Origin: Treponema ruminis
GTDB taxonomy: Bacteria > Spirochaetota > Spirochaetia > Treponematales > Treponemataceae
DNA length: 64,000 nt
Direction: 5' to 3'
NCBI GenBank assembly: GCA_017161305.1
Contig: CP031518.1
Span: forward strand, 1,736,001 to 1,800,000
Shown one piece after another: positions 25,824 to 35,363 of this stretch. The position numbers and the translations under genes were made by a program. Every line of letters begins with the position of its first letter. Position 1 is the first letter of the stretch. Under the pieces are notes generated by a model. It did not search any database. It was not told the origin of the DNA and worked only from the letters and a program-made list of their open reading frames with translations.

Positions 25824-28116
25824 TTCTTTCATCCTTAATGTTGGAAGCAATAAAATTCACGAAATTCTCTTCAATCAGCGGCTTGGAATAAAAATATCCC
25901 TGAACCTGGTCGCAGTTTATCGAGCGAAGGAAATCACGCTGCCTCTGAGTTTCAACGCCCTCAAAAACGGTTTCCTTTTCAAGATTCTTGCTCAATTTTA
26001 CAAGAGTGCGGATAAAATTCGCCGACTTTTCTTCCATTTCACCGTTTTCGTGCATGGAAGAAAGAAGGAATTCGCGGTCAAATTTGAGCACGTCAACAGG
26101 AACCTTGGCAAGCATATTGAGTGAAGACTCACCGCTTCCAAAATCATCCATGGCGACAGTAAAACCTTCCTTGTGAAGGGCATTTGTAATCTTACACAGA
26201 GTATCCCTGTCCATGACGGAACGCTCGATAATCTCAACCTGCACAAGATAAGGCGGTATAGTATATCGCCGGAAAATGCGCATGAATTCCATCATGAAGG
26301 TTTCGGGCTTATTGTGATTCCGGCTCATGTTAACCGAAATCGGAACGACCGGCTTTCCAGCCTTGAGCTGGGAATCCAGGAAGTGGAAAACCTTGTCATA
26401 GACGTAAAAATCAAGCTTTACGATAAAGCCGTTGCGCTCAAAAAGAGGGATAAACTTGTCAGGATAAATCATGCCGAGTTCAGGATGCTTCCACCTAACC
26501 AAAGCCTCTGCTCCGACAATAGACTCGTTTTCAAGCAGGATTTTGGGCTGGTACACTACGAAGAAATCCTGATTCTCAATGGAAGATTTCATGCACTGCT
26601 CAAATTTTCTTTCCTCATTGATTTTACTCAAAAGACGGGCATTGTAAATAGAATAAGGCGATAGCATATTGTCTTTTATCGTACTTTTTGCAAAGGCGGC
26701 CTGTCCAATCAGTTCCTTTACGGTGATTTCGGGATGATAGCTTGGTTTACAAAACGTAATTCCAAATTTGGGAAAGAACGGTATTTCATAAGCTTTTATC
26801 ATTTCATTGAGCAGATAGGTAGTTCCCTTAAAAATATTCATTGCTTCCCGCACATTTCGAATCTTGACTAAAATATAAAAATGATCAGCATACCCGCGGC
26901 CTATTATCCCTTTGTATTCCTGCACAATGTCATTAAGAGTTCTGGCATAAAAGGCAATCATTTTGTCAGCTTCATCTTCTGTATAATTCTGATTAACGAA
27001 TTTAAATCCACGAATATCAGTATCAATCAGCATGAATTTGGATTTTGGATTACGCCTGAAAAGTTTTGCAACTTCAGTTTCAAATCTCTGCCTTGACCAG
27101 AGTTTTGTAAGCGGATCATAGAGAGGCTCAATCAACTGGTTTCTGTAAAAATAATTAGAAATGATTGTTTCAAAAAAAAGCAGGAGGACAAGGGCACCTA
27201 TAGTCACCAAAAGAATCAGATATTTTATTATATCAACTTTTGTATATATGGCAGAAAGATATTCTTTCTTAAAACTAACCGCAAGAATCCAACCACAATC
27301 TTCAATAGGCATATAAAAAAGGTCGATTGGCTCACCCAGGTGGCTTTCAGTTTCAACATAGCCCCGGCCTTCTCGCGCTATAATGTCAGACGTAATTTTA
27401 CGATATTTTTTGGAAGCCGGGATATAGATTTTTCCAATGTAATTTTCATCAGGATGAGTAAGGATAAGACCCGCCCGATCTATAATCACAGGAACAGCCT
27501 TCTCGCCTATACGTATTTCACTATCAATTTTTGAAAGCACGCTGATTTTTAATGACGCACAGAGATAGCCGTTAAATTCACGCTCAGAATTATAACAAGG
27601 TTTTTCGATAAAGAATACAGGATAATCAGCCATCGAAAAATATTGCATGTCACTTACATAATAATCCGTATCCTTAAAATTTGACGGAGAAAGATATGAC
27701 TCACCTCTTAAATCAACGACTTCACCAGTCGAAAAATAGCCCTGATAATTCGAATCGACATAAAAAACATGACAAAAATCATCACTTAAGTATTGTATAT
27801 TTTGAATAATCCATTTTTGAATTTCTTCTGTGGAACCATTTGCAAACAATTGGGGATAATATATAGATTCAAGAGAAGTGCGGTAATTATCCAGATAATG
27901 ATGTATTCCAACAGAATATCCCTGAAGAATCATCTCACAGTTTTCATGATAAGTTTTTTGCGCAATCTTTCGTGCATTTTTCATTGCAATATTGTTTAGC
28001 AAAAATGCAACCATAGTCACAATTAAACTTATTACAAGTGTTGAAAGGATTCTCAAAGTATTCTGAGTTATTTTTCTCTTCGATTTAAAAAACATATTTA
28101 AAATATTAGCATACAT
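25804..28116 (-). CDS. Membrane c-di-GMP phosphodiesterase (sensor, degenerate GGDEF, EAL)
   Basis: A 770-residue protein. A transmembrane segment (about residues 22-45) is followed by a ~245-residue Cache-like periplasmic sensor, a second transmembrane segment near 295-320, a GGDEF domain (about 335-495) and an EAL domain (about 510-760). The GGDEF hairpin reads GRGYADHF, so cyclase activity is lost. The EAL domain keeps its motifs: GAEALVRWKHP, SVNMSRN, VEIIERS, MDDFGSGESSLN, KFDREFL, EGVET and QGYFYSKPL, so it should hydrolyse c-di-GMP. The start at 28116 has a TATATT box seven bases upstream and no ribosome binding site. An inner ATG at 28095 is the alternative. Confidence 0.93.
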   Translation of the reverse strand: MYANILNMFFKSKRKITQNTLRILSTLVISLIVTMVAFLLNNIAMKNARKIAQKTYHENCEMILQGYSVGIHHYLDNYRTSLESIYYPQLFANGSTEEIQKWIIQNIQYLSDDFCHVFYVDSNYQGYFSTGEVVDLRGESYLSPSNFKDTDYYVSDMQYFSMADYPVFFIEKPCYNSEREFNGYLCASLKISVLSKIDSEIRIGEKAVPVIIDRAGLILTHPDENYIGKIYIPASKKYRKITSDIIAREGRGYVETESHLGEPIDLFYMPIEDCGWILAVSFKKEYLSAIYTKVDIIKYLILLVTIGALVLLLFFETIISNYFYRNQLIEPLYDPLTKLWSRQRFETEVAKLFRRNPKSKFMLIDTDIRGFKFVNQNYTEDEADKMIAFYARTLNDIVQEYKGIIGRGYADHFYILVKIRNVREAMNIFKGTTYLLNEMIKAYEIPFFPKFGITFCKPSYHPEITVKELIGQAAFAKSTIKDNMLSPYSIYNARLLSKINEERKFEQCMKSSIENQDFFVVYQPKILLENESIVGAEALVRWKHPELGMIYPDKFIPLFERNGFIVKLDFYVYDKVFHFLDSQLKAGKPVVPISVNMSRNHNKPETFMMEFMRIFRRYTIPPYLVQVEIIERSVMDRDTLCKITNALHKEGFTVAMDDFGSGESSLNMLAKVPVDVLKFDREFLLSSMHENGEMEEKSANFIRTLVKLSKNLEKETVFEGVETQRQRDFLRSINCDQVQGYFYSKPLIEENFVNFIASNIKDERNESSSR

Positions 28117-28123
28117 TTCAGAA

Positions 28124-28129
28124 AATATA
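28124..28129 (-). promoter_or_regulatory. Probable -10 box of the EAL gene
   Basis: TATATT on the minus strand, seven bases before the ATG at 28116. It fits the leaderless pattern seen at several other genes here; the -35 is not clear. Confidence 0.4.
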
Positions 28130-28197
28130 AAGAAAAATCTGTGGCAGGTGATTTAGGAAGTATAAAGGGAAGTTTTATATGACAGGAATTTTAAATA

Positions 28198-28231
28198 AAA
28201 AAACACCTTAGCCTCGAAAGACCAAGGTGTT
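28198..28231 (-). terminator. Terminator of the yajC-secD-secF operon
   Basis: On the minus strand AACACCTT and AAGGTGTT (28224-28231 and 28202-28209) form an 8-bp stem around a 14-base loop region, followed by a T-rich run. It lies 20 bp after the secF stop. Confidence 0.85.
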
Positions 28232-28250
28232 TAACCTGAAAAGTCAAAAA

Positions 28251-29483
28251 CTACTCAGAATCTGACTCTTCTGCCTTAAACTGGCTTACATTTGGATTTG
28301 CAACGATTGTCTGGAACTTCTGGTTCTTTCGGACTGCGAGGATAAATGCACCTGCAATGAAGATAGAAGAATAACATCCAGAAATCAAACCAACTGTGAG
28401 GGCCAATGAGAAGTCATGGATTGTTCCTGTTGTGAAGAAGAACAAAGCCAGAACTGCGAACAAAGTTGTCAAAGTTGTGATGATAGAGCGGCTCAATGTT
28501 GAAGAAAGAGCTGAGTTCAAAACTTCCTTGAATGTTTTTGCCTCAACGACCTTGATGTCGCTTCGTACACGGTCAAGAATAACGACAGTAGCGTTGATTG
28601 AGTAACCGATGATTGTAAGGATAGCGGCCAAAGTTGTTGTGCTGAATTCCATCTGAATGAATGAGATGAAAGAAACCATAATCAAAGAGTCGTGAACGAT
28701 AGCAATTACAGCTGCAAGAGCGAAATCCCAGTGGAATCGGATTGCAGAGTAAATGAAAATCAAAACCAACGTTGCGAGAACAAGGATGATTGAGTCACGG
28801 ATCAAAGTCTGTGAGAACTGAGCACCGATGAAGTCAGACTTAACGAATGCAACCTTGTCTGCACCGAATTTTTCAGCGAGGGCTTTGTTTGCATCAGCCT
28901 GGATTGTTTTGCCTTCGTCGCCAGTAACGCCCATGCGGATCTGGAAGCTACGCTCTGAATCTGTACCAAGAGCCTTTACGTCAACATCATTGAATGCCTT
29001 GAGAGTGTCGCGGATGTCATCAGCTGTGACAGTGGCGTTCTCGTCTGCAGCGAAGAGGTTGAGTGGTTTTTCACCGAGGTTCTTTGAAGAGCCTGAGTTT
29101 ACGAAAAGACCAGCTTTTGGAAGTGACATTTCCTTTTTGATGTGGGCAGAAACGCCGTTTACACCGTTGATTTTTGCAGCAAGCTCAGAAACTGTGCTTA
29201 CTTCAGAATAAGGAATTGAAACTGTGCGGTTTTCTTCACCGATACCGCTGACTACAATCTGAACACCGTCGTCAATTGCTTCCAAAGAAACTGTTGCAGT
29301 TCCCTTGTAAGTAACCTCAAGGACAGCGTTTGCGATTTTAATTTCTTCAATCATACCAGGCTTGAAATCAAGACCGAAGTTGATTCCGCGAGTTGCTGTT
29401 GAAACAATGCCTGCGATAATGATTACTGCGCTCAAAACTACAGCGACAGGGAAAAATTTGCTAAACTGAATTACTTTTTTCAT
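28251..29483 (-). CDS. secF: Protein translocase subunit SecF
   Basis: A 410-residue RND-type subunit that partners SecD to drive late steps of protein export using the proton gradient. The N-terminal membrane helix is followed by RGINFGLDFKPG, the family signature. A periplasmic loop of about 180 residues, larger than in E. coli SecF, precedes five C-terminal helices including ALVLIFIYSAIRF, IGYSINATVVILDRVR and TTLTTLFAVLALFFF. Start codon ATG at 29483 overlaps the last base of secD. It is the last gene before a strong terminator. Confidence 0.95.
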   Translation of the reverse strand: MKKVIQFSKFFPVAVVLSAVIIIAGIVSTATRGINFGLDFKPGMIEEIKIANAVLEVTYKGTATVSLEAIDDGVQIVVSGIGEENRTVSIPYSEVSTVSELAAKINGVNGVSAHIKKEMSLPKAGLFVNSGSSKNLGEKPLNLFAADENATVTADDIRDTLKAFNDVDVKALGTDSERSFQIRMGVTGDEGKTIQADANKALAEKFGADKVAFVKSDFIGAQFSQTLIRDSIILVLATLVLIFIYSAIRFHWDFALAAVIAIVHDSLIMVSFISFIQMEFSTTTLAAILTIIGYSINATVVILDRVRSDIKVVEAKTFKEVLNSALSSTLSRSIITTLTTLFAVLALFFFTTGTIHDFSLALTVGLISGCYSSIFIAGAFILAVRKNQKFQTIVANPNVSQFKAEESDSE

Positions 29484-31273
29484 TATTTTACTCCCCAGCC
29501 GATGCTCATTGTCTTTCTGTTCATGACGTCAGTGTTGAAGTCGAACATGAGGCGTGAAACTACGAGAGCTGTAAATACTGATGAACAAACACCGATTGCA
29601 AGTGAAACAGCGAAGCCCTGGATTGAGCCTGTACCCAATTTTGAAAGGAATGCTGCCGCAATGAATGTTGTGATGTTAGAGTCCATGATTGCCCAGAAAG
29701 CGTTGTCGAATCCTGAAGCAATTGCAGCTGCCCGGCTCTTTCCGTTTTTAAGCTCTTCCTTGATACGCTCGAAGATGATTACGTTGGCGTCAACTGACAT
29801 ACCGACTGTAAGGATCATACCTGCGATAGAAGAAAGTGTAAGTGTGAGGTTGAAAGCGCTCAAAACTGAGAACATGATGTACATATTCAAAACCTGAGCA
29901 ACAACAGCGTTGAAACCTGCACCCATGTAGTAAAGAATCATGAATACGAGGACTGCTGCCAGGCCCCATGTGAGGGCGTTCATACCCTGTTTGATTGCAG
30001 CTTCACCGAGGGAAGCACCGACAACCTGCTGGCTCTCAACTTCGAGAGGAACTTCAAGCCATGCTGTCTGGAGAACCTTCTGAATGTTCTGAGCTTCTTC
30101 TACGCTGAATCCGCCCGAAAGTGAAACCTGTCCACCGTTGATTGCCTGACGAATTGTAGCAGCAGACTTGATTTTGTTGTCGCTTACGATTGCAAGTCGC
30201 TCGTTTACGTGAGCACCTGTGAAGTCAGCGAAAATCTGTGCACCTTCTGAGTCAAGCATGAAGTTAACCTCTGGCTGGTTAGTTGTCTGGTCAGCAGAAA
30301 CCTGAGCTGATTTGACATGCTTACCGTCGAGGGCGATTTCTTTTTTGACTGCGATATATTCTGCGCCGCGAACGAGCTGGTCAAGACCGTAATCGTCTTT
30401 CTCATAGAAGCCCATTACGTCACAGTCTGCAGGAAGGATTGAAGGATCAAGAAGTTTGCCGTCTGAGTTGAAAAGGATACCGTTTGCGCGGTAGTAGTTC
30501 ATGACGGCTGCCGTAGCGTTTTCATCAACGAGGCGGAAATTGAGGATTCCCTTACCCATGATGATTGTGTTTACGCTTTCTGAATCAGCGGCACCTGGAA
30601 TTTCAATGTAGATACGGTCATCACCCTGCTGACGAATAACAGGAGAAGTAAGACCGAATTTATCGATACGGCCAGTCAAAGTTTCAATAGCCTGAGCCAT
30701 TGCGTCTTTTTTGAACTGAGCCTCATCAGCAACCTCGTTGTCTTTTTTCTGAGAAGCGAGGGCTGCGTTCAAATCTGCGTGAACGATGATGTTCATACCG
30801 CCGCTCAAGTCCAAGCCGAGCTTAACTGATGAATTGTAGCGTTTTTTTGCAGCAAGAATTTCATCGCGGTAGCGGCCTTCGATTACGGCGCGCAAGTCAG
30901 CCAAAGCAGAAGGACCTGTGAATGAATCCAAAACAGCACCGACGTTCATAACTTCAGGTGCTTTTGGAGCTTCAAGACCAGCGGCTTTGTAAGCTTTTGC
31001 ATTTTCCTTGTAATTCTTTTTTGCAGCTTTTACAAGGTAATCATAAGATGGATCAAGGGAGGCCTCTGGATTTGCTTTTGCCATGGCAATAAGCTTATCC
31101 GACTCTTCCTTTGCCTTTACTACTGTGTAGTCCTTGATTTTTTCAAGAGAACCGAGCGCAAGAGTCTGCTGGTCCTTTGGAGTTCTTGCATACCAACTGA
31201 TTGATGGCCAGAGGAATGCAAAACAGACAGCAAGAACTACCAGAATAATGATGAAACGACTTCGTTTGTTCAT
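29483..31273 (-). CDS. secD: Protein translocase subunit SecD
   Basis: A 596-residue RND-type export subunit. The N-terminal helix (RFIIILVVLAVCFAFLW) is followed by a periplasmic domain carrying LGLDLSGGMNIIVHAD near residue 153 and GRIDKFGLTSPVIRQQGDDRIYIEIPG near 200, then a second periplasmic block LSGGFSVEEAQNIQ. Five more helices close the protein, with GMILTVGMSVDANVIIFERI, the conserved D-N pair used in proton coupling. It has a CGGAGT ribosome binding site and follows yajC by 24 bp. It includes an insert of about 100 residues between the first helix and the LDLSGG motif. Confidence 0.96.
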   Translation of the reverse strand: MNKRSRFIIILVVLAVCFAFLWPSISWYARTPKDQQTLALGSLEKIKDYTVVKAKEESDKLIAMAKANPEASLDPSYDYLVKAAKKNYKENAKAYKAAGLEAPKAPEVMNVGAVLDSFTGPSALADLRAVIEGRYRDEILAAKKRYNSSVKLGLDLSGGMNIIVHADLNAALASQKKDNEVADEAQFKKDAMAQAIETLTGRIDKFGLTSPVIRQQGDDRIYIEIPGAADSESVNTIIMGKGILNFRLVDENATAAVMNYYRANGILFNSDGKLLDPSILPADCDVMGFYEKDDYGLDQLVRGAEYIAVKKEIALDGKHVKSAQVSADQTTNQPEVNFMLDSEGAQIFADFTGAHVNERLAIVSDNKIKSAATIRQAINGGQVSLSGGFSVEEAQNIQKVLQTAWLEVPLEVESQQVVGASLGEAAIKQGMNALTWGLAAVLVFMILYYMGAGFNAVVAQVLNMYIMFSVLSAFNLTLTLSSIAGMILTVGMSVDANVIIFERIKEELKNGKSRAAAIASGFDNAFWAIMDSNITTFIAAAFLSKLGTGSIQGFAVSLAIGVCSSVFTALVVSRLMFDFNTDVMNRKTMSIGWGVK

Positions 31274-31297
31274 TTTTTTACTCCGGTATTTTTTTAT

Positions 31298-31681
31298 TTA
31301 TTCAGACTTTGTTGAATCAGAAGACTCTTCTTTTGAAGCCTCTTTTGACTCATCAGCCTTTTTTTCCGATTTTGATGGTGCTGACTCTTTTTCTACGCCA
31401 GCAACTGCAGAACGATTGACTTCGATTTTTACATTTTCATCAACCTTAAGAATTACAGTTTTTTCTTTTGTTGATGTGACTACACCATGGATTCCACCGA
31501 TTGTAACAACCTTGTCACCCTTTTTGAGTGCGTCAATCATTTTCTGAGTTTCTTTCTGTTTTTTATTCTGCGGACGAATAATAAAGAAATAGAAAATAGC
31601 GATGATGAGGACGAATGGAACGACTGACATCAAAGTCTGGCTGCCAGTAGCTGGATTCGCCTGAAGTAATGATAAAAACAT
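31298..31681 (-). CDS. yajC: Preprotein translocase accessory subunit YajC
   Basis: A 127-residue single-pass membrane protein with a helix at residues 19-38 (VVPFVLIIAIFYFFIIRPQ), the diagnostic RPQNKKQKE turn, and the GDKVVTIGGIHGVV beta domain. The C-terminal 35 residues are a Lys/Glu/Ser tail longer than usual. It heads the yajC-secD-secF operon and has a TAGGAG ribosome binding site. Confidence 0.95.
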   Translation of the reverse strand: MFLSLLQANPATGSQTLMSVVPFVLIIAIFYFFIIRPQNKKQKETQKMIDALKKGDKVVTIGGIHGVVTSTKEKTVILKVDENVKIEVNRSAVAGVEKESAPSKSEKKADESKEASKEESSDSTKSE

Positions 31682-31816
31682 TTTTTGACTCCTATAAGAA
31701 CGCAGTTTATCAAGCCGTATTCTTACCAGTTTAAAATAGGTTTTATCAGAATATCATTAAATGAAGTCAAAATCAAGGTATTTCTACCCTATGTCATTGA
31801 GAAAAAGCGATATATT

Positions 31817-33562
31817 TTAATTTTTGAGCAAGCGGTCAAGTTCCTGGTTGAGAATCAGGAGATTTTCGTCCTTTGGAGAGAGGGCGACGACCTGCTTGAG
31901 GTAATACTGGGCCTTGCGGTATTCCTTTTTGTTGTAATAAATACGGTAAAGGCGGAAAAGAGAATCCCTGTTGCGGGGGTTGGCGGTAAGGCTTGAGCGC
32001 AAATCAGCAAGAATGGCAGCCTCTCCGTTCGACAAAAAACTACGCTGATAATAGAGGAAACTTTTCATTTTTGCGGCGGAAGCAGGCAGAAGCTGGGTAA
32101 TCAGCCTTGAAGCCTCTGCCGTCCTGCCTGTTGAGACAAGAACCTCGATATAAGACTGAAGGGCTTCTTCGTCACCGCTGTTTTCGGAATAAAGCCTTGA
32201 AGCGTACTGCCAGGCCTCATTCTTGTGACCTGACGAAAGGCAAATCTTGATGTGGGTATAAAAAGCCGTATTTGGAACGCTTTCCTTTTTGATGAGGGCC
32301 GAACTGGCCTTGTAGGCTTCCTTCCACTTGAGCTCATAAACCATGGAGTCAATTTTAATCTGAAGGGCAGAAAAATTTTCCGGGTCCTTTTCAAGAATCT
32401 GGTCGGCAAGGGCCTCACCGCTCTTTCCTGCGATTTTCACGCCAGAATCAGAAGCAAGGCGGGCCGCCTCAAGTATAATCTGGTCGTCATCGGGATAAAG
32501 GACAAGGGCGTTTTCAATCGTTGCAGTGGCAGCCGAAATGTTCTTGTTCCAGTTTTTCTGAACGGCAAAGCGGAGGACAAGATAGTCGCGGGAAGATGAG
32601 TCCTTTCTTGAATAGGCATCGAGCAGGGATGCGGCACGGATATACTCCCCCTTCTGCACAAGAATTCTCGCACGGAAAAGCAGATAATAGGAATTTTCTG
32701 GCTCAATCTGCAAGACACGGCCTACATAAAGCTCGGAATTTGCATAATCTCCGGCCGCAAAGGAAGACTCGGCACAAAGCTGAAGGAGTTTTTTATTCTG
32801 GGGATAAGAGACAAGCATTTTTTCGGCAAGGGAAAAAGCACTTGAAGGGTCTGAAAGGGGCATGAAGCTTTCGGCAAAGGCATAGGAGCACTCAAAAGTT
32901 GAGGATGACATGTCAGAAGCAAAACCGAAATACTCATTGGAATGCTTAAAATCGCCGGTCCTTTTATAGAGGATTCCAAGAAGATAATTTACGAAGACTG
33001 ACGAAGGATAAAGGGAAAGGGCATGAAGCAGGGCCTTTTCTGACTGCTCATAATAATCATTGCGGGTTTCTGAGGCCGCAAGAACAAGAGACGGAAGGGC
33101 TGCGGCAAAAAAATCCTTTGGTTCGTTAGGACAATCATAAAATCCGTTGCGGGAAGAAGAAATCGCGCCCGTGTAGTCATTTTTAATGTCCTGACCGCTA
33201 GTTGGCTCAGTAAAATTCTGGGACTTCCAGCAGAGCTGCATGATTGAAACCGCTATGTAATGAAGAACCTGCTCATTTTCAGCCATCGATTCCTTGCCGC
33301 GCTTGAGGGAAGCGATTGCCGCGCGAAGGGAATCGGGCGTGCCCTTCTCAACATTTTCGATAATCTCAGGGTCTATTCCGGAAAAATAAGAAAAATCCCT
33401 GCGCTCAGGGACTGCAATCGAAGTCGCCTGAGACTCGTCGGCCGCAAAGGGCTTTTCTTCTGCCGGAGAGGACTTTGATTTCTTCTTTTTTGCAGAAGCG
33501 AGCGTGAGAAAAATCAAAAAAAGAAAGACAAAGGCAGAAAACTTCCGCCATGACTGTTTCAA
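31817..33562 (-). CDS. Exported TPR-repeat protein
   Basis: A 581-residue protein starting with TTG at 33562, five bases after the stop of the upstream gene, with GGGGAA as a possible ribosome binding site. An N-terminal signal-like helix (FSAFVFLFLIFLTLASA) is followed by a Lys-rich, Ser-rich linker. The rest is at least ten tetratricopeptide-like repeats, for example YLLGILYKRTGDFKHSNEYF, ARILVQKGEYIRAASLLDAY and YRIYYNKKEYRKAQYYLKQ. There is no lipobox. It probably acts as a periplasmic assembly scaffold. A ~135-bp gap before yajC carries the sec promoter. Confidence 0.8.
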   Translation of the reverse strand: MKQSWRKFSAFVFLFLIFLTLASAKKKKSKSSPAEEKPFAADESQATSIAVPERRDFSYFSGIDPEIIENVEKGTPDSLRAAIASLKRGKESMAENEQVLHYIAVSIMQLCWKSQNFTEPTSGQDIKNDYTGAISSSRNGFYDCPNEPKDFFAAALPSLVLAASETRNDYYEQSEKALLHALSLYPSSVFVNYLLGILYKRTGDFKHSNEYFGFASDMSSSTFECSYAFAESFMPLSDPSSAFSLAEKMLVSYPQNKKLLQLCAESSFAAGDYANSELYVGRVLQIEPENSYYLLFRARILVQKGEYIRAASLLDAYSRKDSSSRDYLVLRFAVQKNWNKNISAATATIENALVLYPDDDQIILEAARLASDSGVKIAGKSGEALADQILEKDPENFSALQIKIDSMVYELKWKEAYKASSALIKKESVPNTAFYTHIKICLSSGHKNEAWQYASRLYSENSGDEEALQSYIEVLVSTGRTAEASRLITQLLPASAAKMKSFLYYQRSFLSNGEAAILADLRSSLTANPRNRDSLFRLYRIYYNKKEYRKAQYYLKQVVALSPKDENLLILNQELDRLLKN

Positions 33563-33567
33563 ATCAC

Positions 33568-34173
33568 TTATTCCCCGTAAAAAGTTTTTTCATCTTCGTC
33601 GGTTAAGTCAGATAATTCATCTTTATCGTAAGGAAAGAAATCATTGAAATTTCTCTGCCAGAAAAAGACGACTACCAGGGCAGCTCCGGCCAGAATCAGT
33701 ACGAGAGGCCCCCACTTTGATACGAAGACAGAGAAGGAAATTTTTATTACGTTCATTGAGAATAAAAGAAAAACAAGCCCCAGAATCTCAATCAGGACGG
33801 CTGGAAACAAATAAACGCCGCGGACCTTACGGTGCTTGAAAATACAGGTGAGGATGAGGCAGACTCCGCAAAGAAGGACAGCGATGGGCCACAAATGGCT
33901 GGGACCAAAAGGAAGGACGCTCGTAAAAACGAAGGTCATGCAGAGGCCCAGGAAAAAGAGGAGCAGGCCCGCAAAGAAAAAAATCGCCCAGTGAATCAGA
34001 GTCATGGCTATATAAAAAACGACAGCCCCAAAAATCATTATGCAGACGGAAGCGACAGGAAAGACCTGCCCGAAGCCGTGTGAAAAGCGGGAAATAAGAA
34101 GAAGTCCGGCAATAATCAAAATTACGCCTGCGGCAAGCAGAATATTCAACATGGGAACTGTAATTTTTTTCAT
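33568..34173 (-). CDS. Multi-pass membrane protein, unknown
   Basis: A 201-residue protein with six hydrophobic segments from residue 8 to about 170, including LLAAGVILIIAGLLLISRF and GPLVLILAGAALVVVFFW. A soluble acidic C-terminal tail (DKDELSDLTDEDEKTFYGE) faces the cytoplasm by the positive-inside rule. The pattern of short paired helices resembles LiaF-type or DUF5668 membrane modules, but I cannot assign it. It has a GGAGT ribosome binding site and is first in a pair with the TPR gene. Confidence 0.75.
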   Translation of the reverse strand: MKKITVPMLNILLAAGVILIIAGLLLISRFSHGFGQVFPVASVCIMIFGAVVFYIAMTLIHWAIFFFAGLLLFFLGLCMTFVFTSVLPFGPSHLWPIAVLLCGVCLILTCIFKHRKVRGVYLFPAVLIEILGLVFLLFSMNVIKISFSVFVSKWGPLVLILAGAALVVVFFWQRNFNDFFPYDKDELSDLTDEDEKTFYGE

Positions 34174-34313
34174 ATCAAACTCCAGAAGGTAAAAACAAAA
34201 AAGAAAGTAAATCAGAATAGAATACTATAGAAACAAAGAAATTTCTAGAGAAATTGGAGAATCACAAATTTATGTCGTTGAGGAAATGCTGGTTTTGTGA
34301 TATTTTTAAAATC

Positions 34314-35363
34314 ATGAAAAAAAGGACCATTCTTTTTGCATCGCTATTATTCTGCTCTTTTTCAGCATTTTTTATCTTGGGATGCAGCAGGAATTCAAAA
34401 ACTGACGGCACAGAAGAAACTTTAAGCCAGCTGGCAAATCTCCTTGAGGACGAGACAATTTCCGCCCAGTCACGCTATGCGGTCATCAACAGAATCGCAA
34501 ACCTTTTTTACTCCCAGGGAAGAACAGACGACATGGTTCTTTTTCTTACCGAGTGGGTTGAAACTCACCCAGGAGACTCCTACGACGCCTACTGGCTTTT
34601 CATGGTCGCATCAAATTATTTAAAAGCCGGGGAAGAACCACTTGCGGAATACTATTACGAGCGCATCATCAACAATTTTTCAGACCTGCTTGTAAACGGA
34701 GACTCAATTCACTTCGCCTGCCTGCAGCACCTGATTCAAATCAGCAAAAGCTCGGCAAACAGAATCAACTACTTCAACCGAATCATCAGCAATTTTCCTC
34801 AGAACGTAAGCATCACCGAAATGTACCTCCGTCTGGCCCTCGAATATGAGAACGTGGGCGAATGGGATATGGCCCTCAAATCATACTCCCTCTTCCTGGA
34901 GCAGCCTGATTCCTCAACGATTCAGATTCCGGGCATTCCGGATGCCTACACAAAGGCCCGCCAGATGGTCGATTTCGCAAAATCCCCAAAAGACTGGACC
35001 TTTGAGTCACTTGACGCCCTCGAAAATGCCGTCAAAAAAGCAATTTCCAGCTACAACTGGCGATCCCTGGACCGCTACCGCTCAAAAGTCAATTTCTTCG
35101 CAATGAGCTGGAAGTCAAGCGAATCTGACCCAAACGCACTCGAAAACTTCTCAATGCACAACTTCATGCTGGGAAACAGAATCCGCTACAACGAAAGCCT
35201 GGATGACACTTCCACCCCGACCGAAGCCTACCTGCGCACCTGGGGCTGAAGCCAGTACATCAACGTCTGGTACCTGTATTTCCGCAAAGTAAACTTCCCT
35301 GCCGACCCAGAAATCCACGGACGCTGGGAATGGGCAGGAATCTACTTCGGTGAAAAGCTTTAA
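34314..35363 (+). pseudogene. Lipoprotein gene with in-frame TGA (broken or read through)
   Basis: An ATG at 34314 starts a lipoprotein signal peptide with the lipobox FFILGC. The frame encodes an all-helical, TPR-like protein until a TGA at 35247-35249. Immediately after, the same frame stays open for 37 codons of clearly protein-like sequence (SQYINVWYLYFRKVNF ... WEWAGIYFGEKL) to a TAA at 35361. The extended end overlaps the GTG start of the next gene by 14 bp, the tight spacing expected in this operon. The simplest reading is a TGG to TGA change in a conserved aromatic stretch (TWG-W-SQYINVWYLYF). Natural readthrough, or a sequencing error, remain possible. Without readthrough the product is 311 residues. 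Confidence 0.75.

Noticed and set aside
35247..35249. Selenocysteine at the in-frame TGA
   Set aside because: The context is an aromatic helix of a lipoprotein with no redox motif, and I see no convincing hairpin directly after it; Trp replacement is simpler.
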